A stretch of DNA of 64,000 bases from Quercus robur (taxonomy: Eukaryota; Streptophyta; Magnoliopsida; Fagales; Fagaceae): NCBI RefSeq assembly GCF_932294415.1, contig NC_065535.1:14031282-14095281 (forward strand). The letters run 5' to 3'. Position numbers and translations under genes: made by a program. Shown piece after piece: positions 49,779 through 60,728 of the stretch. The notes beneath the pieces are model-generated. The model was not told the DNA's origin. It worked only from the letters and a program-made list of their open reading frames with translations, and ran no database searches. Position 1 is the first letter of the stretch. Every line of letters begins with the position of its first letter.

Positions 49779-49916
49779 TGTCATACCCAATTACACAATT
49801 TTGTCCACAACTCGGCCATGTGACGAGTTGTGGTTGGTGGAAGGGTGATGGTTGGTCCATGTGCCACACCTCTCCACCGGCGAATTGTGGATAAAGTTGT
49901 GTAATTGGGTGTGGCA
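49779..49916. mobile_element. Small foldback MITE with ~36-bp terminal inverted repeats
   Basis: The left arm, 49779-49814 (TGTCATACCCAATTACACAA...), is the inverse of 49881-49916 (...TTGTGTAATTGGGTGTGGCA) with few mismatches. Total about 138 bp and no coding capacity. No clear target duplication. Confidence 0.7.
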
Positions 49917-51473
49917 CTAGAATTTTTCATTAAAAAGTCCAGGACAAAGCACTTTTTACGATGAAAAAGGAAAGATGGTTGAGCAACAACAATTTTATAT
50001 GGGCCACCAAATATTTTGTCTCTTCTACTTTTGGCAATTGGATTGCTACGATTCAAATTTTACTCCCAACTATTTTGGCAATTAGATTGCCACAATTTTA
50101 CTGTTTAATAATATTGTTCTAGTAACGTTATTTAAATATTATGAAAATACATGTAGGTAAAAATGTGTTGTGAAAATATGTGTTGGATTGTTTAAACAAC
50201 ACAATCAAACAAGCCCCAAAATTTTCTCTCCTCTTTTTGGTTAGTTGGGCAGTCAAATACATGCACAAAAATTGGGGAGCAATGGTATTGTCAAAATTGC
50301 GTTTCTGTTTCCTCCATCTGGTTACATTGTTTCACTCTTCTCTAGTACTTTTCTCACAATTTCAGCAACATAATTGTTGATATTCACCTCTCTCCTCATA
50401 CTGTAGTACATATATCACAAATAAATTTGGATTTAAGCAATATTTAGTCAAAAGACTCTCTATAAACATTCATTTAGTATTTAACAAACTATCAACTAAT
50501 ATAGAAACAAAAAAACAAAAAAACAAAAAATGATTTCTTAATACATTATAATCAGTAGCGGAGCTAGTAATTTTTTCTAGGGGCCAAACTAAATATAAAA
50601 AAATTATTAAGGGTTTTTTTACTTATAATTTTAGATTTTTTCTAATTAAAAAAATTCATGACATAATTCTTGATTAATTGGATATTCGATCATCTTAATC
50701 AAGAATAACGTTCTAAGGAAGCAATATGTTATTTCTTCAATTCTCATCTTTGAGCCTTTTTAGATGGCAATCCTTGACCTTTGAGCTCCTTTAATCTTAA
50801 ATTATGCATCAATTGTGAATAATTTTGCCTTAAAATTACTCATATTTTGATATTTGAATACTAAATTATAGACACTAGTTATATATCCATTTAAAAAATA
50901 TATAAATAATAAACTGTATGCAATCAATCAAAGAAAAAAAATTCACATAAAAAACTAAATATAAAATAAATTGATACAATAGGGACAAAGAAAGAGAGAG
51001 AGCAGTGTTGATTGATTTGTGAACAGAGTTGATGCAATTCACCGAATGGAGGCTAGAAGCAACTAGCGGTTTTTTTTTTTTTTTTTTTTTTTCATTAGGG
51101 GGATTGGAGGAGTACTTCTAATTCGAACTTGGAAGAGGATTCTTGATTAACAAAGAATTTGTTTGTCGTTTTTATTATTATCTTTTCCTTTTTGGATATT
51201 TTGTGTTTTCTTTTTGGGATATTATTGATTTGGGAATTTGTTAAATGTTGTTCTATATAATTTTTTTCAAAGAGAATTAACTGAACCAAGAATATGTTTT
51301 ACTTTCTAAACTTATTCGTAAGTTTGGTTGTGAATTATAACATTAGAATAAAACTTAGATATATATTTTGTATTTTAATTCACTATTTTCACCTCTTGCA
51401 CTTCTACTCCTTTATATATACCTACCCATAGCCTTCATGCCATCACATGTCAAATATACACAGACCAAAAACA

Positions 51474-51783
51474 ATGTCATTTACCTTCAATCTTTCGACA
51501 ACACATACTAGCTCTAACATTGTTGTTTCATCTAATTCTAAACCATATGAGTTGGCTACAACCAAGGAAGGGGGGCTTGCATTTTATATTGAATGACAAC
51601 GGCAATTACGATTTTGATGTTAAGGTTGGACATTGTGGATTTGTGGGTTTTGTAAATGATGTGATTGACTGTGGGTGTTTGATATATGTACTTTGTTTTA
51701 GAATTAGTAGAAAGGCCAAAGGCCTTGTAACTGAATTGGCACCTCCCAATGTACAAAGTGTTTGGGGTCTAAAGGGAAAATGA
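51474..51783 (+). other. Possible small gene or pseudogene, unknown
   Basis: A TATATATA box-like site at 51412 and an ATG at 51474 (MSFTFNLSTTHTSS) open a 40-codon frame that ends at 51596. An overlapping frame (from 51547) runs on to 51783 (ILNDNGNYDFDVKVGHCGF). A frameshift between the two would join them into about 100 codons. I do not recognise either part. The promoter-like spacing is the only support, so it may be chance. Confidence 0.2.
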
Positions 51784-52661
51784 TTTGAGCTGCGGGGTTA
51801 GTAGCATGTTGTATTTATTTCTCAAAAAAAAAAAAAATGTAGAAAGAAAAAGACACATTCTATATCAACTTTAATTCTATGATATTCCTCTAAAGTTTTT
51901 GTTGTTGTTCTTGTTTCTTTTTTTTCATTACTTCAATTGAATAATTAAAATGGATATGTGCGTGCAATTTATAATTATTGCTTTTTATGATGTACTCATT
52001 ATTAATAAAATTCTATAACAATTACGCTATAATTCACCTACAAGATTATCTAAAACTATCTTACATAAAACATTATAACATTATTAGTATATTGTACGAG
52101 TAATTTACTAGTTAGAATTAATAACAACTCATCACTTATGGTTTGATGTAAAAATTCATTATTAAAAAGACCTCAGATGGCGCCGAACCAAACTTCACTG
52201 TCATTTTGGTCCACGCATGGCTGCATGGGATCAACGCCCATAGTAGAGGTAGACCGATGAGAATGGCTAGGCGGGCTAGCCCATGGCATAGCTGAGACCA
52301 TGAAAATTGGGAACCCCAGGCTTGAATTATTGGGCTATGCCCAAAGGCCTAAGCAATTAAGCAAAGTTGGGGCCCCGTGAGATCGTCTTCGTTAAGCCGA
52401 GGCCTAATTTACAGGTTTGGTCATTAAATTATTCCCTCAATACAAATACTTTCAGCTGCCGAATTCTGTTCCCACATCAACTACCCTTTATCTCAACTCT
52501 CAAGTAAAGGATAAAGCGGGCGAGGATGGATAAATCCCACTTTTTTGAATGGTCGACAACGAAACAAGAATACACGTATCAAACACACGCAAAGAGAGTG
52601 TGTTAAAGAGACAAAGAAAGCAAGCAAGCGAACCCTCAAAGCTACCAAACTTCCCATTCCA

Positions 52662-54287
52662 ATGGCGACTCCTGTTAAAGTGTACGGACCACCCATATCC
52701 ACAGCTGTGTCCAGGGTCCTAGCTTGTCTCTATGAGAAAAAAATGAGTTCGAGCTCATCTCCATTAACATGTCCAAGGGCGAGCACAAGAAGCCTGAGTT
52801 CCTCAAGCCCCAGGTACTTTCACAATTACATACACAAAATTCTCTCTCTTTTCGACTAATTAGCTATATATAATTCTGAATCTCTCTTATACATGGTCCT
52901 GATAGTGATAATGTTACAGCCCTTTGGCCAAGTACCAGCATTTGAAGATGAGAGTATCTCCATCTTTGATAAATTTATACGCGCAATTTCATCATTTTCA
53001 TTCATTCTCTTTTCCGGGTTTCTCTCTGTTTGCAACTCCATATTATAAATTTGAATTTGTGTGTGGGTAATACAGAGTCTCAAGTGATATGCTGCTACCT
53101 TTGTGACAAGTACGCGGACAAAGGGGACAAAGGACTATACGGAACAAACCCACTGGCAAAAGCATCCATAGATCAGTGGATAGAAGTAGAAGGGCAGAGT
53201 TTCAATCCACCAAGCTCAACTTTGGTGTTGCTGGAAAATTGCCTCAAATTCCAATTGTGATTTAAAAAGTCAATTAGGTTTCCTAGTTAGAGAAGGAAAA
53301 ATTAATTTGAGTTTTCTTGTTGTAGAGGAAAAGACTATTTCTTGGTATGGAAGGAAGTCTATTCCTTGTTAAAGAGGTAATGTATTCCTAGTCTACAAGA
53401 AAATAACAAAAGAATATTATAAATAGACAATACTACAAATAATTTGATAGTTTTGGCCCAAGGGTCCTCCCTATGGGGAAAAGAAAAATAAAGCGTGAAA
53501 CTAAGAGAGAGAAAAGGGATTTTTGCTTGGAAGGAATGCAAGAGGAAGGAGAGTACAAGGTACTACCGCCTTTGAGAAGACAAAAAATAGTATGTGCAAG
53601 AGTAAAGAAAGAGGAAGCCACACAAGAAAGAAAAAGAAGAGAGAGCCGCTTAGAGAAAAAGAAGACAGCCAACAGAGAGCTATGTGTGAAGAAGAAAAAA
53701 AGAAGGAGAGAGCAAAGTGTTGCCGCCTTTGAAAGAGATAATTAGTGTGTGTGTGTGCGTGTGAGCAAAGAAAAGTAATAGAGATCTCTTATTTTCCTTT
53801 AGTCATGAGACATACACAAGAATTATTGTAATTGATTTGATAATAGTGAAATTATTCAAAATTTGTCCTGTGATTTTTCACTCCAAAGAGAAAGGGTTTT
53901 CCACGTAAATTTTGTGCTCTTGTGTGTGATTGACATTTTGGATTGCTAATATTTGTCATAATATTATTTGGGACCCAACGGGTGTTTCAACTCGCATTCG
54001 TGCCTCGAATGAATATCAAGCAAGACAAAATAGTGATCAGGTAGAATGAAGAGAAGTTGTCGAAAGTGCTTGACATCTATGAAAAGTGGCTCGGGGAGGC
54101 TCGCTTCTTGGCTGGTGATGAATTTTCTTTGGCTAATCTTTCACACTTGCCCAACTCTTAGTACTTGGTCAATGGCATTGATAAGGGCAATTTGTTCACT
54201 TTGAGAGAAAATGTGGGGAGATGGTGGGACAAGATATTGAGCTGAGACTCGTGGAAGAAGGTGGTTGATTTTTAGAAGGGTGCTTAG
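52662..54287 (+). pseudogene. Phi-class GST copy 2, disrupted by a solo LTR
   Basis: Exons 52662-52813, 52920-52968 and 53076-53228 + 53981-54287 match copy 1. Exon 1 has lost a base after the Tyr-Glu-Lys codons (GAGAAAAAAATGAGTTC versus GAGAAAAATGTCGAGTTC), shifting the frame. The intron 2 donor is AT instead of GT (52969-52970). Exon 3 is cut by a 752-bp insertion with a GGTGT duplication. Further stops follow (AGGTAG at about 54042, CTTAGTAC near 54160, TTTTAG near 54273). The start and the glutathione-site segment PFGQVPAFEDE remain readable. Confidence 0.93.
53229..53980 (+). mobile_element. Solo LTR (about 752 bp) in GST copy 2 exon 3
   Basis: The inserted sequence runs TGCTGGAAAATTGCC... 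to ...GGGACCCAACG, with GGTGT(T) at 53224-53229 and 53981-53986. Copies 1 and 3 have the empty site. A TATAAATA at about 53417 and the lack of coding sequence fit a solo LTR. The last bases are CG rather than CA. It is unrelated to elements 1-4. Confidence 0.75.
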
Positions 54288-54839
54288 AAAATTTCGTTGG
54301 CATTTCTTGAATAAATTGCTTCAATCCGGAGAATTTATTTTCTACCCCTTTTTTCCTTAGTTTTTTGGCTGAGTCCAAAGAGATCAATGGCATTTTGATC
54401 TCCCTATGTGTAATCTTTCAATTTCAAAACGCTTAAGGGAAATTCATTAATTTTCTACTAGCATTATATACTCTAGCCTTTGCAATAAAGTTGTTAAAAT
54501 CGAGATCTTATAATCAGTAAAAGGGTTTTTAATTTGGGTAGGATTAAAAATATTAACATTATAATTATAAAAATGAAAATTTATCAATAATAATGATGTT
54601 TTTTTTCTAATTTATTTATTTATTTTTTACATTATTCAACATTGTTTCCTTCAATTAATGCAATAATGGATGTACAAACATAAACATAATATAATAATAT
54701 AATAGAGTGGAAATCATAGTATGTTGTTTCTTATTCTTTAGAAAATGAGTTTTTAATCACTAAATAGTATATAGAAACGCAAATAAGCCACGAGGCACAA
54801 TGGTGATAAATCTTGTTTAATTGGAACAACTTTTTGGTA
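54288..54839. other. GST copy 2 / CYP72A copy B intergenic
   Basis: 3' flanks shared with block 1. No Harbinger-like element here. No gene. Confidence 0.7.
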
Positions 54840-56045
54840 CTATATCTTATGTAATATAAGGTGAGTGCCAAATTGAGGTTGAAGAGTTATGATTGAGCAA
54901 GGACCATGAGCATAGGATGAGGAGGTCTCAAATGAGAAGTTCTACAAAATGAGTGACAAAGCCATCTTGGTCTCTATTAGAGCAAAGTTTTGACCAACGC
55001 ATATCCTAGGACCCCCACCAAATGGGAAGAATGATACTTGGCCCTTTGTTGCCTTTGAAATGCCTTCTGAAAATCTCTCCAGGTTAAACTGTTTTGCATT
55101 CTCACCCCACAGTTCATAATCATGGTGGACTGGGATTGTTGGTAGAGCAATCTCCACTCCAGCTAGTATTATCAAATTTCCCAGCTTGGTTTCCTTGTGA
55201 ACTATTCGAAGTAGCGAAGCTCCTAGTGGGTACAACCTCAAAGCCTCATTCAATATCATGGTTACCTATGCCATGGATAACCAACTATTACCAAAGCGTA
55301 TTTCTTAAAGAATTTAGTAAAATAAAATAAGTTCATTAAATTTTCCTCTTGAAGAGTATATGAGAGATTTTGAAGCTCATTTATGATAGATAAAATTTGA
55401 AACAGATTTATTACTCAATTTACAAACCTAATCAAATTTGAGGTTTGCACTCAAATTAGTGGTCTATATTCTATATTACCAAGTACCAACTCTAACAAAA
55501 AATGAGTATGCTAACTATCATGAGCTCAATAGAAAATGGCTTTGACTCGATCAATTAACTAATATTGACATGAATTTTCATGAATGTGAATATTTCATCT
55601 CCGAAAGACATTACATATAAATTTTATAGGAAAATAAAGAAAAATTAGAATCTTTAGGGAATACTTACAATTTTAAGGTGATTTAACCCATCAAAGTCAG
55701 GTTTGTTCTTACCAAAGACTTGCAAAACCTCTTCTCTTGCATGAGCTTGCCAATTTGTATTTACTTAACAAAACCATTGTCCAAACAAGTAAAACCAAGG
55801 TTTTCTCTTCCCTAGCAAAGTAGGAAAGCTTACATTCCTCAATTACATCCTTAATACTCATTCCGACACTCTTCTTGTTACCAAATTCCTTAATCTCTCT
55901 AGAATTCGATTCCATAAGTATGCCTAATAAGTCATCATTTTTGCCTTTGCCTGCCTTCTCCCTTTTGTTAATGATTCCCATTAGTAAGTCTTGTATTTCT
56001 CTTTCAATTTCCTTCATCCTCCTACATGTCTTAGTTGGTAAAAAC
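54840..56045 (-). pseudogene. CYP72A-type P450 copy B, exons 4-5 only
   Basis: Exon 4 is 56045-55669 and exon 5 is 55265-54840. Exon 5 keeps [20 protein letters not shown], the LERF form of the PERF motif and the full heme loop [14 protein letters not shown]. It then has a stop (LIL*NFSF, ends 54942). Exon 4 keeps [13 protein letters not shown] but the oxygen-activation motif AGEETTS reads AREEKTL, and the frame breaks at LLSKY. Exons 1-3 are missing because the block ends in intron 3 at 56590. Dead. Confidence 0.92.
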
Positions 56046-56631
56046 CTGCATATTTAAATATTAGCTATTAGTAAATTGTGAAGATTGAAGACAGAGAAAC
56101 GGAAATTGTATTAATTATAATGTGATGATCTCTGTTAATTTTTGTGCTTGATGAGATGTTCAGGAAAGTAGGTTATAACCAATTTCATTTCTAAATAAAC
56201 AATAAAATTTGGAATTTTGTTTTCATTGGAGGCATAGTTTTAAAAACCAAACAAGGCCGACCGATTCAACTAGGAACTAGAACCAATCCAATATGGTAAA
56301 ATCACCCAAAATTGGTAAAAAACCGAGTTAAACTAGGAACTGGGGCCAAAATCAATTTTTTTACTATACTGATTTTTAAAACCATGATCAAACTTTAGAT
56401 GCTTGAGAATTTTTATTTGGAAGGTGGGTCAAGAAAATGTTGAAATTCGTTGGAAGCTTGTTATATTAAAAAATAGCACATTCCTATTAATAAATAAAAA
56501 AACACATATATTTTTAATAGATATGATAGAATTTCAATCTATATAACATATAAACTAAATTGCAATTGGTTAATCCTATCTCAATAAAAGCTAGCAAACA
56601 AACCCCCAAAGCTACCAAACTTCTCATTCCA
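56046..56631. other. Truncated intron 3 of copy B joined to GST copy 3 leader
   Basis: No gene. The junction of blocks 2 and 3 is at about 56588-56592. Confidence 0.75.
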
Positions 56632-57742
56632 ATGGTGACTCTTGTTAAAGTGTACGGACCACCCATGTCCATAGCTGTGTCCAGGGTCCTAGCTTGTCTC
56701 TATGAGAAAAATGTCAAGTTCAAGCTCATCTCCATTAACATGTCCAAGGGCGAGCACAAGAAGCCTGAGTTCCTCAAGCTCCAGGTACTTTTACAATTAC
56801 ATACACACAATTCTCTCCCTCTTTTCGACTAATTGGCTTTATATAATTCTGAATCTCTCTTATACATGGTCCTGTTTGTTAAATTACCAATTGTTCCAAA
56901 AGGTTGAGCTGTTAGGAAATGGTGAGTTTAATCACTTAACCATAATTCTAACACCCCTTCTCACTTGTGGGCCCAAATTTCCCATTAGTAAGTGGGGGCC
57001 CAACAAGTGGGAATTTAACATTTTAAATGGGAAGTAGAGTGAATAGAGGGATCGAATTCAGGATCTCTTACTCTGATATCATGTTAGAAATACTGAATCA
57101 ATGTACTGTATTTAACACTGATAATGTTACAGCCCTTTGGCCAAGTACCAACATTTGAAGATAAGAGTGTCTCCATCTTTGGTAAATTTATACCCGCAAT
57201 TTCATCATTTTCATTCATTCTCTTTTCTGGGTTTCCCTCTGTTTGCAACTCCATATTATAAAACAGAATTTGTGTATGAGTAATACAGAGTCTCGAGCGA
57301 TATGCCGCTACGTTTGTGACAAGTACGCGGACAAAGGAAACAAAGGACTATACAAAACAAACTCACTGGCAAAAGCATCCATAGATCAGCGAATAGAAGC
57401 AAAAGGGCAGAGCTTCAATCCACCAAGCTCAACTTTGGTGTTTTAACTCACATTCGCGCCTTGAATGAATATCAAGCAAGACAAAGTAGTGACTAGGCAT
57501 AACGAAGAGAAGATGTCGAAAGTGCTTGACATCTACGAAACGAGGCTTGGGGAGGCTAGTTTCTTGGCTGGGATGAATTTTCTTTAGCTGATCTTTCACA
57601 CTTGCCTAACACTTAGTACTTGGTTAGTGGCACTGATAAGGGCAATTTGTTCACTTTGAGAGAAAATGTGGGGAGATGGTGGGATGAGATATCGAGCCGA
57701 GACTCGTGGAAGAAGGTGGTTGATTTGCAGAAAGGTGCTTAG
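56632..57742 (+). pseudogene. Phi-class GST copy 3
   Basis: Exons 56632-56784, 57133-57181 and 57289-57742. Exons 1 and 2 are in frame with copy 1 (VKVYGPPMS, PFGQVPTFEDK). Exon 3 hits TAA where copy 1 has CAG (after SSTLVF, about 57445). It then carries a one-base deletion at GCTGGGATGAATT and a stop at TTTTAGCTG. Intron 1 contains a ~245-bp insertion. Decay is lighter than copy 2 but the C-terminal substrate domain is lost. Confidence 0.93.
56873..57117 (-). mobile_element. Short LTR/TRIM-like remnant in intron 1 of GST copy 3
   Basis: Insertion relative to copies 1 and 2, starting TGTTTGTTAAATTACC and ending TTTAACA. It contains CTCTGATATCATG, a near match to the reversed initiator-Met primer site. 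GGGGCCCAACAAGTGG and CTTGTGGGCCC form an inverted pair. The class is uncertain. Confidence 0.5.
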
Positions 57743-57890
57743 AAAATTTGGAGGGCATTTCTTGAATAAATTGCTTCAATCCGGAGAATTTATTTTCTCC
57801 CCCTTTTTTCCTTAGTTTTTTGGCTAAGTCCAAAGAGATCAATGGCATTTTGATCTCCCTATGTGTAATCTTTCAATTTTAGAACACTTA

Positions 57891-58410
57891 GAGTGTGTTT
57901 GTTTGGAGGTAAAATAGGGTGGATGGAAAACTTTGGAGAGAAAATGTGAAGGAAAACTTTTTTGGAGTGTATTTGGTTGGGTGGGGAGGAAGGAAAATAA
58001 ATGGTGGGGCCTAGGTGTTTTCTCCCCGAGCCCACCTAAAAGTTTTCTCCCCAAAATGAAGAGAAAACTTAAGGGAGAAAATTGAGCTGCTTAATGGACG
58101 AAAATGCCCACATGCACTTGCACATGAGCTTCATCCCTACATTGCTCTTCACTTTTTTTAATTTTAATTTTTTTTTCCTTCCTTAATGTTTCCTCCTCCT
58201 CCTCCTCCTCCTCCTCCTCTTCTTCTTCTTCTTTTTCTTTTTTCCTTTAATTTTTTTCAACTTTTTTTTCCTTCCTCCATGTTGCCTCATGTCCTTCTTC
58301 TTCTTCTTCTTCTTCTTCTTTTTTCCCTTGGACATTACCTCTTCTTTTTTTTTTCTTTTTGCTTTTTTTTTTTTTTTTGGGTTTACTAGGCAGGCATCCA
58401 ATGTACGTTG

Positions 58411-58453
<43 letters not shown>

Positions 58454-58504
58454 CTTTCTTTTGTGCATTTGTTTGTTTTTGTTTTTTTGTTTTTTTTATA
58501 GATG

Positions 58505-58535
<31 letters not shown>

Positions 58536-58805
58536 TTTTGTTCTGGACATGATTTTTATTTTTTTTTAATAAATTTAGGTGATTGCTTCTTCTTTTTTGT
58601 CACTTTTTTTGTTTTAATTTGGCATCATTTTTTAACAAGGGTATATGAGTAAATTTATACAAACTCATTTTTTCCATCCCTCAAATTTTCCACTCCCAAC
58701 CAAACAAAAATGAGGGAAATTAAAATCTTTTCTATCCTCCCACTTTTCCATCCTCTCATAATTTTCAATCCTCCCACTTTTCCACCCCTCCAACCAAACA
58801 GACCC
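57891..58805. mobile_element. Harbinger-like non-autonomous element 2, TTA duplication
   Basis: Left end GAGTGTGTTTGTTTGGAGG. The right end reversed reads GGGTCTGTTTGGTTGGAGG. TTA at 57888-57890 and 58806-58808. Blocks 1 and 2 show the empty site (CACTTAAAAGGG, CGCTTAAGGG). The inside is (CCT)n/(CTT)n, poly(T) and (TA)n, with no transposase. Confidence 0.82.
58414..58452. repeat. (TA)n microsatellite
   Basis: About 19 TA units inside the Harbinger-like element. Confidence 0.95.
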
Positions 58806-59078
58806 TTAAGGGAAACTCATTAATTTTCTACCATTATTATATACTCTAGCCTTTGTAATAAGGTTGTTAAAATCAAGATCTTATAATCGGTAAAAAGGTT
58901 TTTAATTTGGTTAGGATTAAAAATATTAACATTATACTTTAAAATTAAAATTTACCAATAATAATGATGTATTTTTTTAATTTAATTTTTTTTTACATTA
59001 TTTGTAAAGTTGTGATTTACAACTATGTTTATGTTGGCTTTAATTAGGTGTCAAATTTGATTGTAATTTTGTTCAATC

Positions 59079-59430
59079 TGTCTGACCATGAGCTGTGTCA
59101 TTCCACCTCAAAACCAATTGGTGATAAGGAAGACATACTCAAATATTTTATGACATTCGACATCACGCCACGTATGCTTGTTTTTAGAGTGATTGCAGGG
59201 AGTCAAATTGTGGTCCCTCCAACAATCCCTCCCTCACAATGACACTCCCGCGACTCGAACCCATGACCTTGGCTTTGATACCATTTATCGAACCATGAGC
59301 TGTGCCATTCCACCTCAAAATCAATTGCTGATGAGGAAGACACACTCAAATCTTTTATGGAATTCGACATCATGCCATGCATGCCTATTTTTAGAATGGT
59401 TTTAGGGAGTCAAATTGTAGTCCCCCAACA
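59079..59430 (-). mobile_element. TRIM (terminal-repeat retrotransposon in miniature), 352 bp
   Basis: Two ~145-bp LTRs (59079-59223; about 59285-59430) flank ~65 bp. Starts TGTCTGACCATGAGC and ends CCCCCAACA, with CAATC at 59074-59078 and 59431-59435. The interior ends TTTGATACCA next to the right LTR, the reversed initiator-Met primer site, so orientation is minus. No coding capacity. Confidence 0.88.
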
Positions 59431-60209
59431 CAATCATTTTCCAGTATTTTTGTGGGATTTTACGTAAGAGTTATGTGTGAGAGTTTGGTGAAGAATCTGT
59501 GAAGAAGTGGATTTTGTGACAGGCTCACGACTGTCTCGCGACTGCTGACTTGTGAAACAAGCCACATGAGAAGCACATGCTGGAATTTGAAGAGTCCATG
59601 ACAGGCAGGATTTCGCGAGTGACTCGCAACTCAGGCCATGTTACGAATGACCCACGAAACTCACTATCTAATTGCTTTTTGAGTTTGACTTTTCCCATTC
59701 TTTACTAATGCTATATAAACCCTCATTCCCATGAGATGTAAGAAGAAGAAGGAGTATTTACAAGAAACTTTTGAGAGAGAAACCCTAGCCAAACACTTGA
59801 GAGTTAGAGATTGTCTACCCACAATCCTCTACATCGTTTCTCTAAAGTTTCCATTTAGTCCCACCACTCCAACTATACATCCTTGAGAGGTTCTTAACCC
59901 AAACACTTACCACACCCATTTTGAGTGTTAAGAGAAGTTTTGGTGCCTTTGGGAAGCATTGGAAGAAGCCATTGAGTGGCGGATGCAATCAGGCTGAATT
60001 GTGGGATCTGAATAACTAGTAAAGACAAGACTCTAAGAAGTCCGTTGGTAACAAGAGTTTGGAGGGCTCAAGTACATTGGATAGATTAGGCTTGGAAGGT
60101 CTTTTTGATATTCGTGTACTCCAACTTATTCACTAGTGGATCAATTTCGGCTTAAAGGGCCATGAAGAGATTTTACGAGGAGTACTTTGTTTTCCTCTTT
60201 AAAAACACG

Positions 60210-60407
60210 TCTCGGTATTATGTTTGTGTTTGCATCTCTCTTCCTTACTCTTTAAGCTTTACATTTATTGCTTATTGTACTTGCTTATGGCTTAGAGTAG
60301 TATTCTAGTCTTGGTATTATGTTTGTGTTTGCATCTCTCTTCCTTACTCTTTAAGCTTTACATTTATTGCTTATTGTACTTGCTTATGGCTTAGAGTAGT
60401 ATTCTAG
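60210..60407. repeat. Two tandem copies of a 99-bp unit
   Basis: 60210-60308 and 60309-60407, starting TCTYGGTATTATGTTTGTG, almost identical. Lies within the solo LTR. Confidence 0.93.
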
Positions 60408-60728
60408 TTTATTGCGCTTATTTCACTCTTGTTCTGCACTTAGATATGTTAGAGTAAAAGCAATTAAGCTGTAATTTAAAATTAGGGGTCTAAACAAGTA
60501 TTAGTGTTTTCATACTAATTGAGCTTTCATTATTCAACATTTTTCCTTCAATTAATGCAATAATGGATGGACAAACACAAACATAATATAATAGAGTAGA
60601 AATCATAATATATTGTTTCTTATTCTTTAGAAAATGATTTTTTAATCACTAAATAGTAAATAGAACCCCAAATAAGCCACAAGGCACAATGGTGATAAAT
60701 CTTGTTTAACTGGAACAACTTTTTGGTA

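Larger units (their letters stand above)
48846..52104. other. Intergenic region between P450 copy A and block 2
   Basis: AT-rich, no clear gene. It contains a foldback element (49779-49916), a T tract (51069-51092), a common repeat start CAGTAGCGGAGCTAG at 50553 and a weak small-ORF locus at 51412-51783. Confidence 0.5.
52105..56590. repeat. Duplication block 2: GST copy 2 + CYP72A copy B (3' part)
   Basis: Collinear with 8120-13325. It breaks off in P450 intron 3 at TCTCAATAAAAG, where GST leader sequence of block 3 begins (GCAAACAAACCCCCAAAGC). Confidence 0.9.
59003..60529 (+). mobile_element. Solo LTR related to element 4, containing a TRIM
   Basis: Starts TGTAAAGTTG and ends GAGCTTTCA, flanked by TTATT at 58998-59002 and 60530-60534. 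Block 2 has the empty site (TTACATTATTCAACATTG). The ends match element 4's LTR on its coding strand (TGTAAGGTTG ... GGGTCTAAAC ... GAACTTTCA). Without the TRIM the LTR is about 1170 bp. Confidence 0.85.

Noticed and set aside
58183-58652. Open frames rich in Phe, Pro or Lys on both strands
   Set aside because: They are translations of (CCT)n/(CTT)n and poly(T) tracts inside the second Harbinger-like element.
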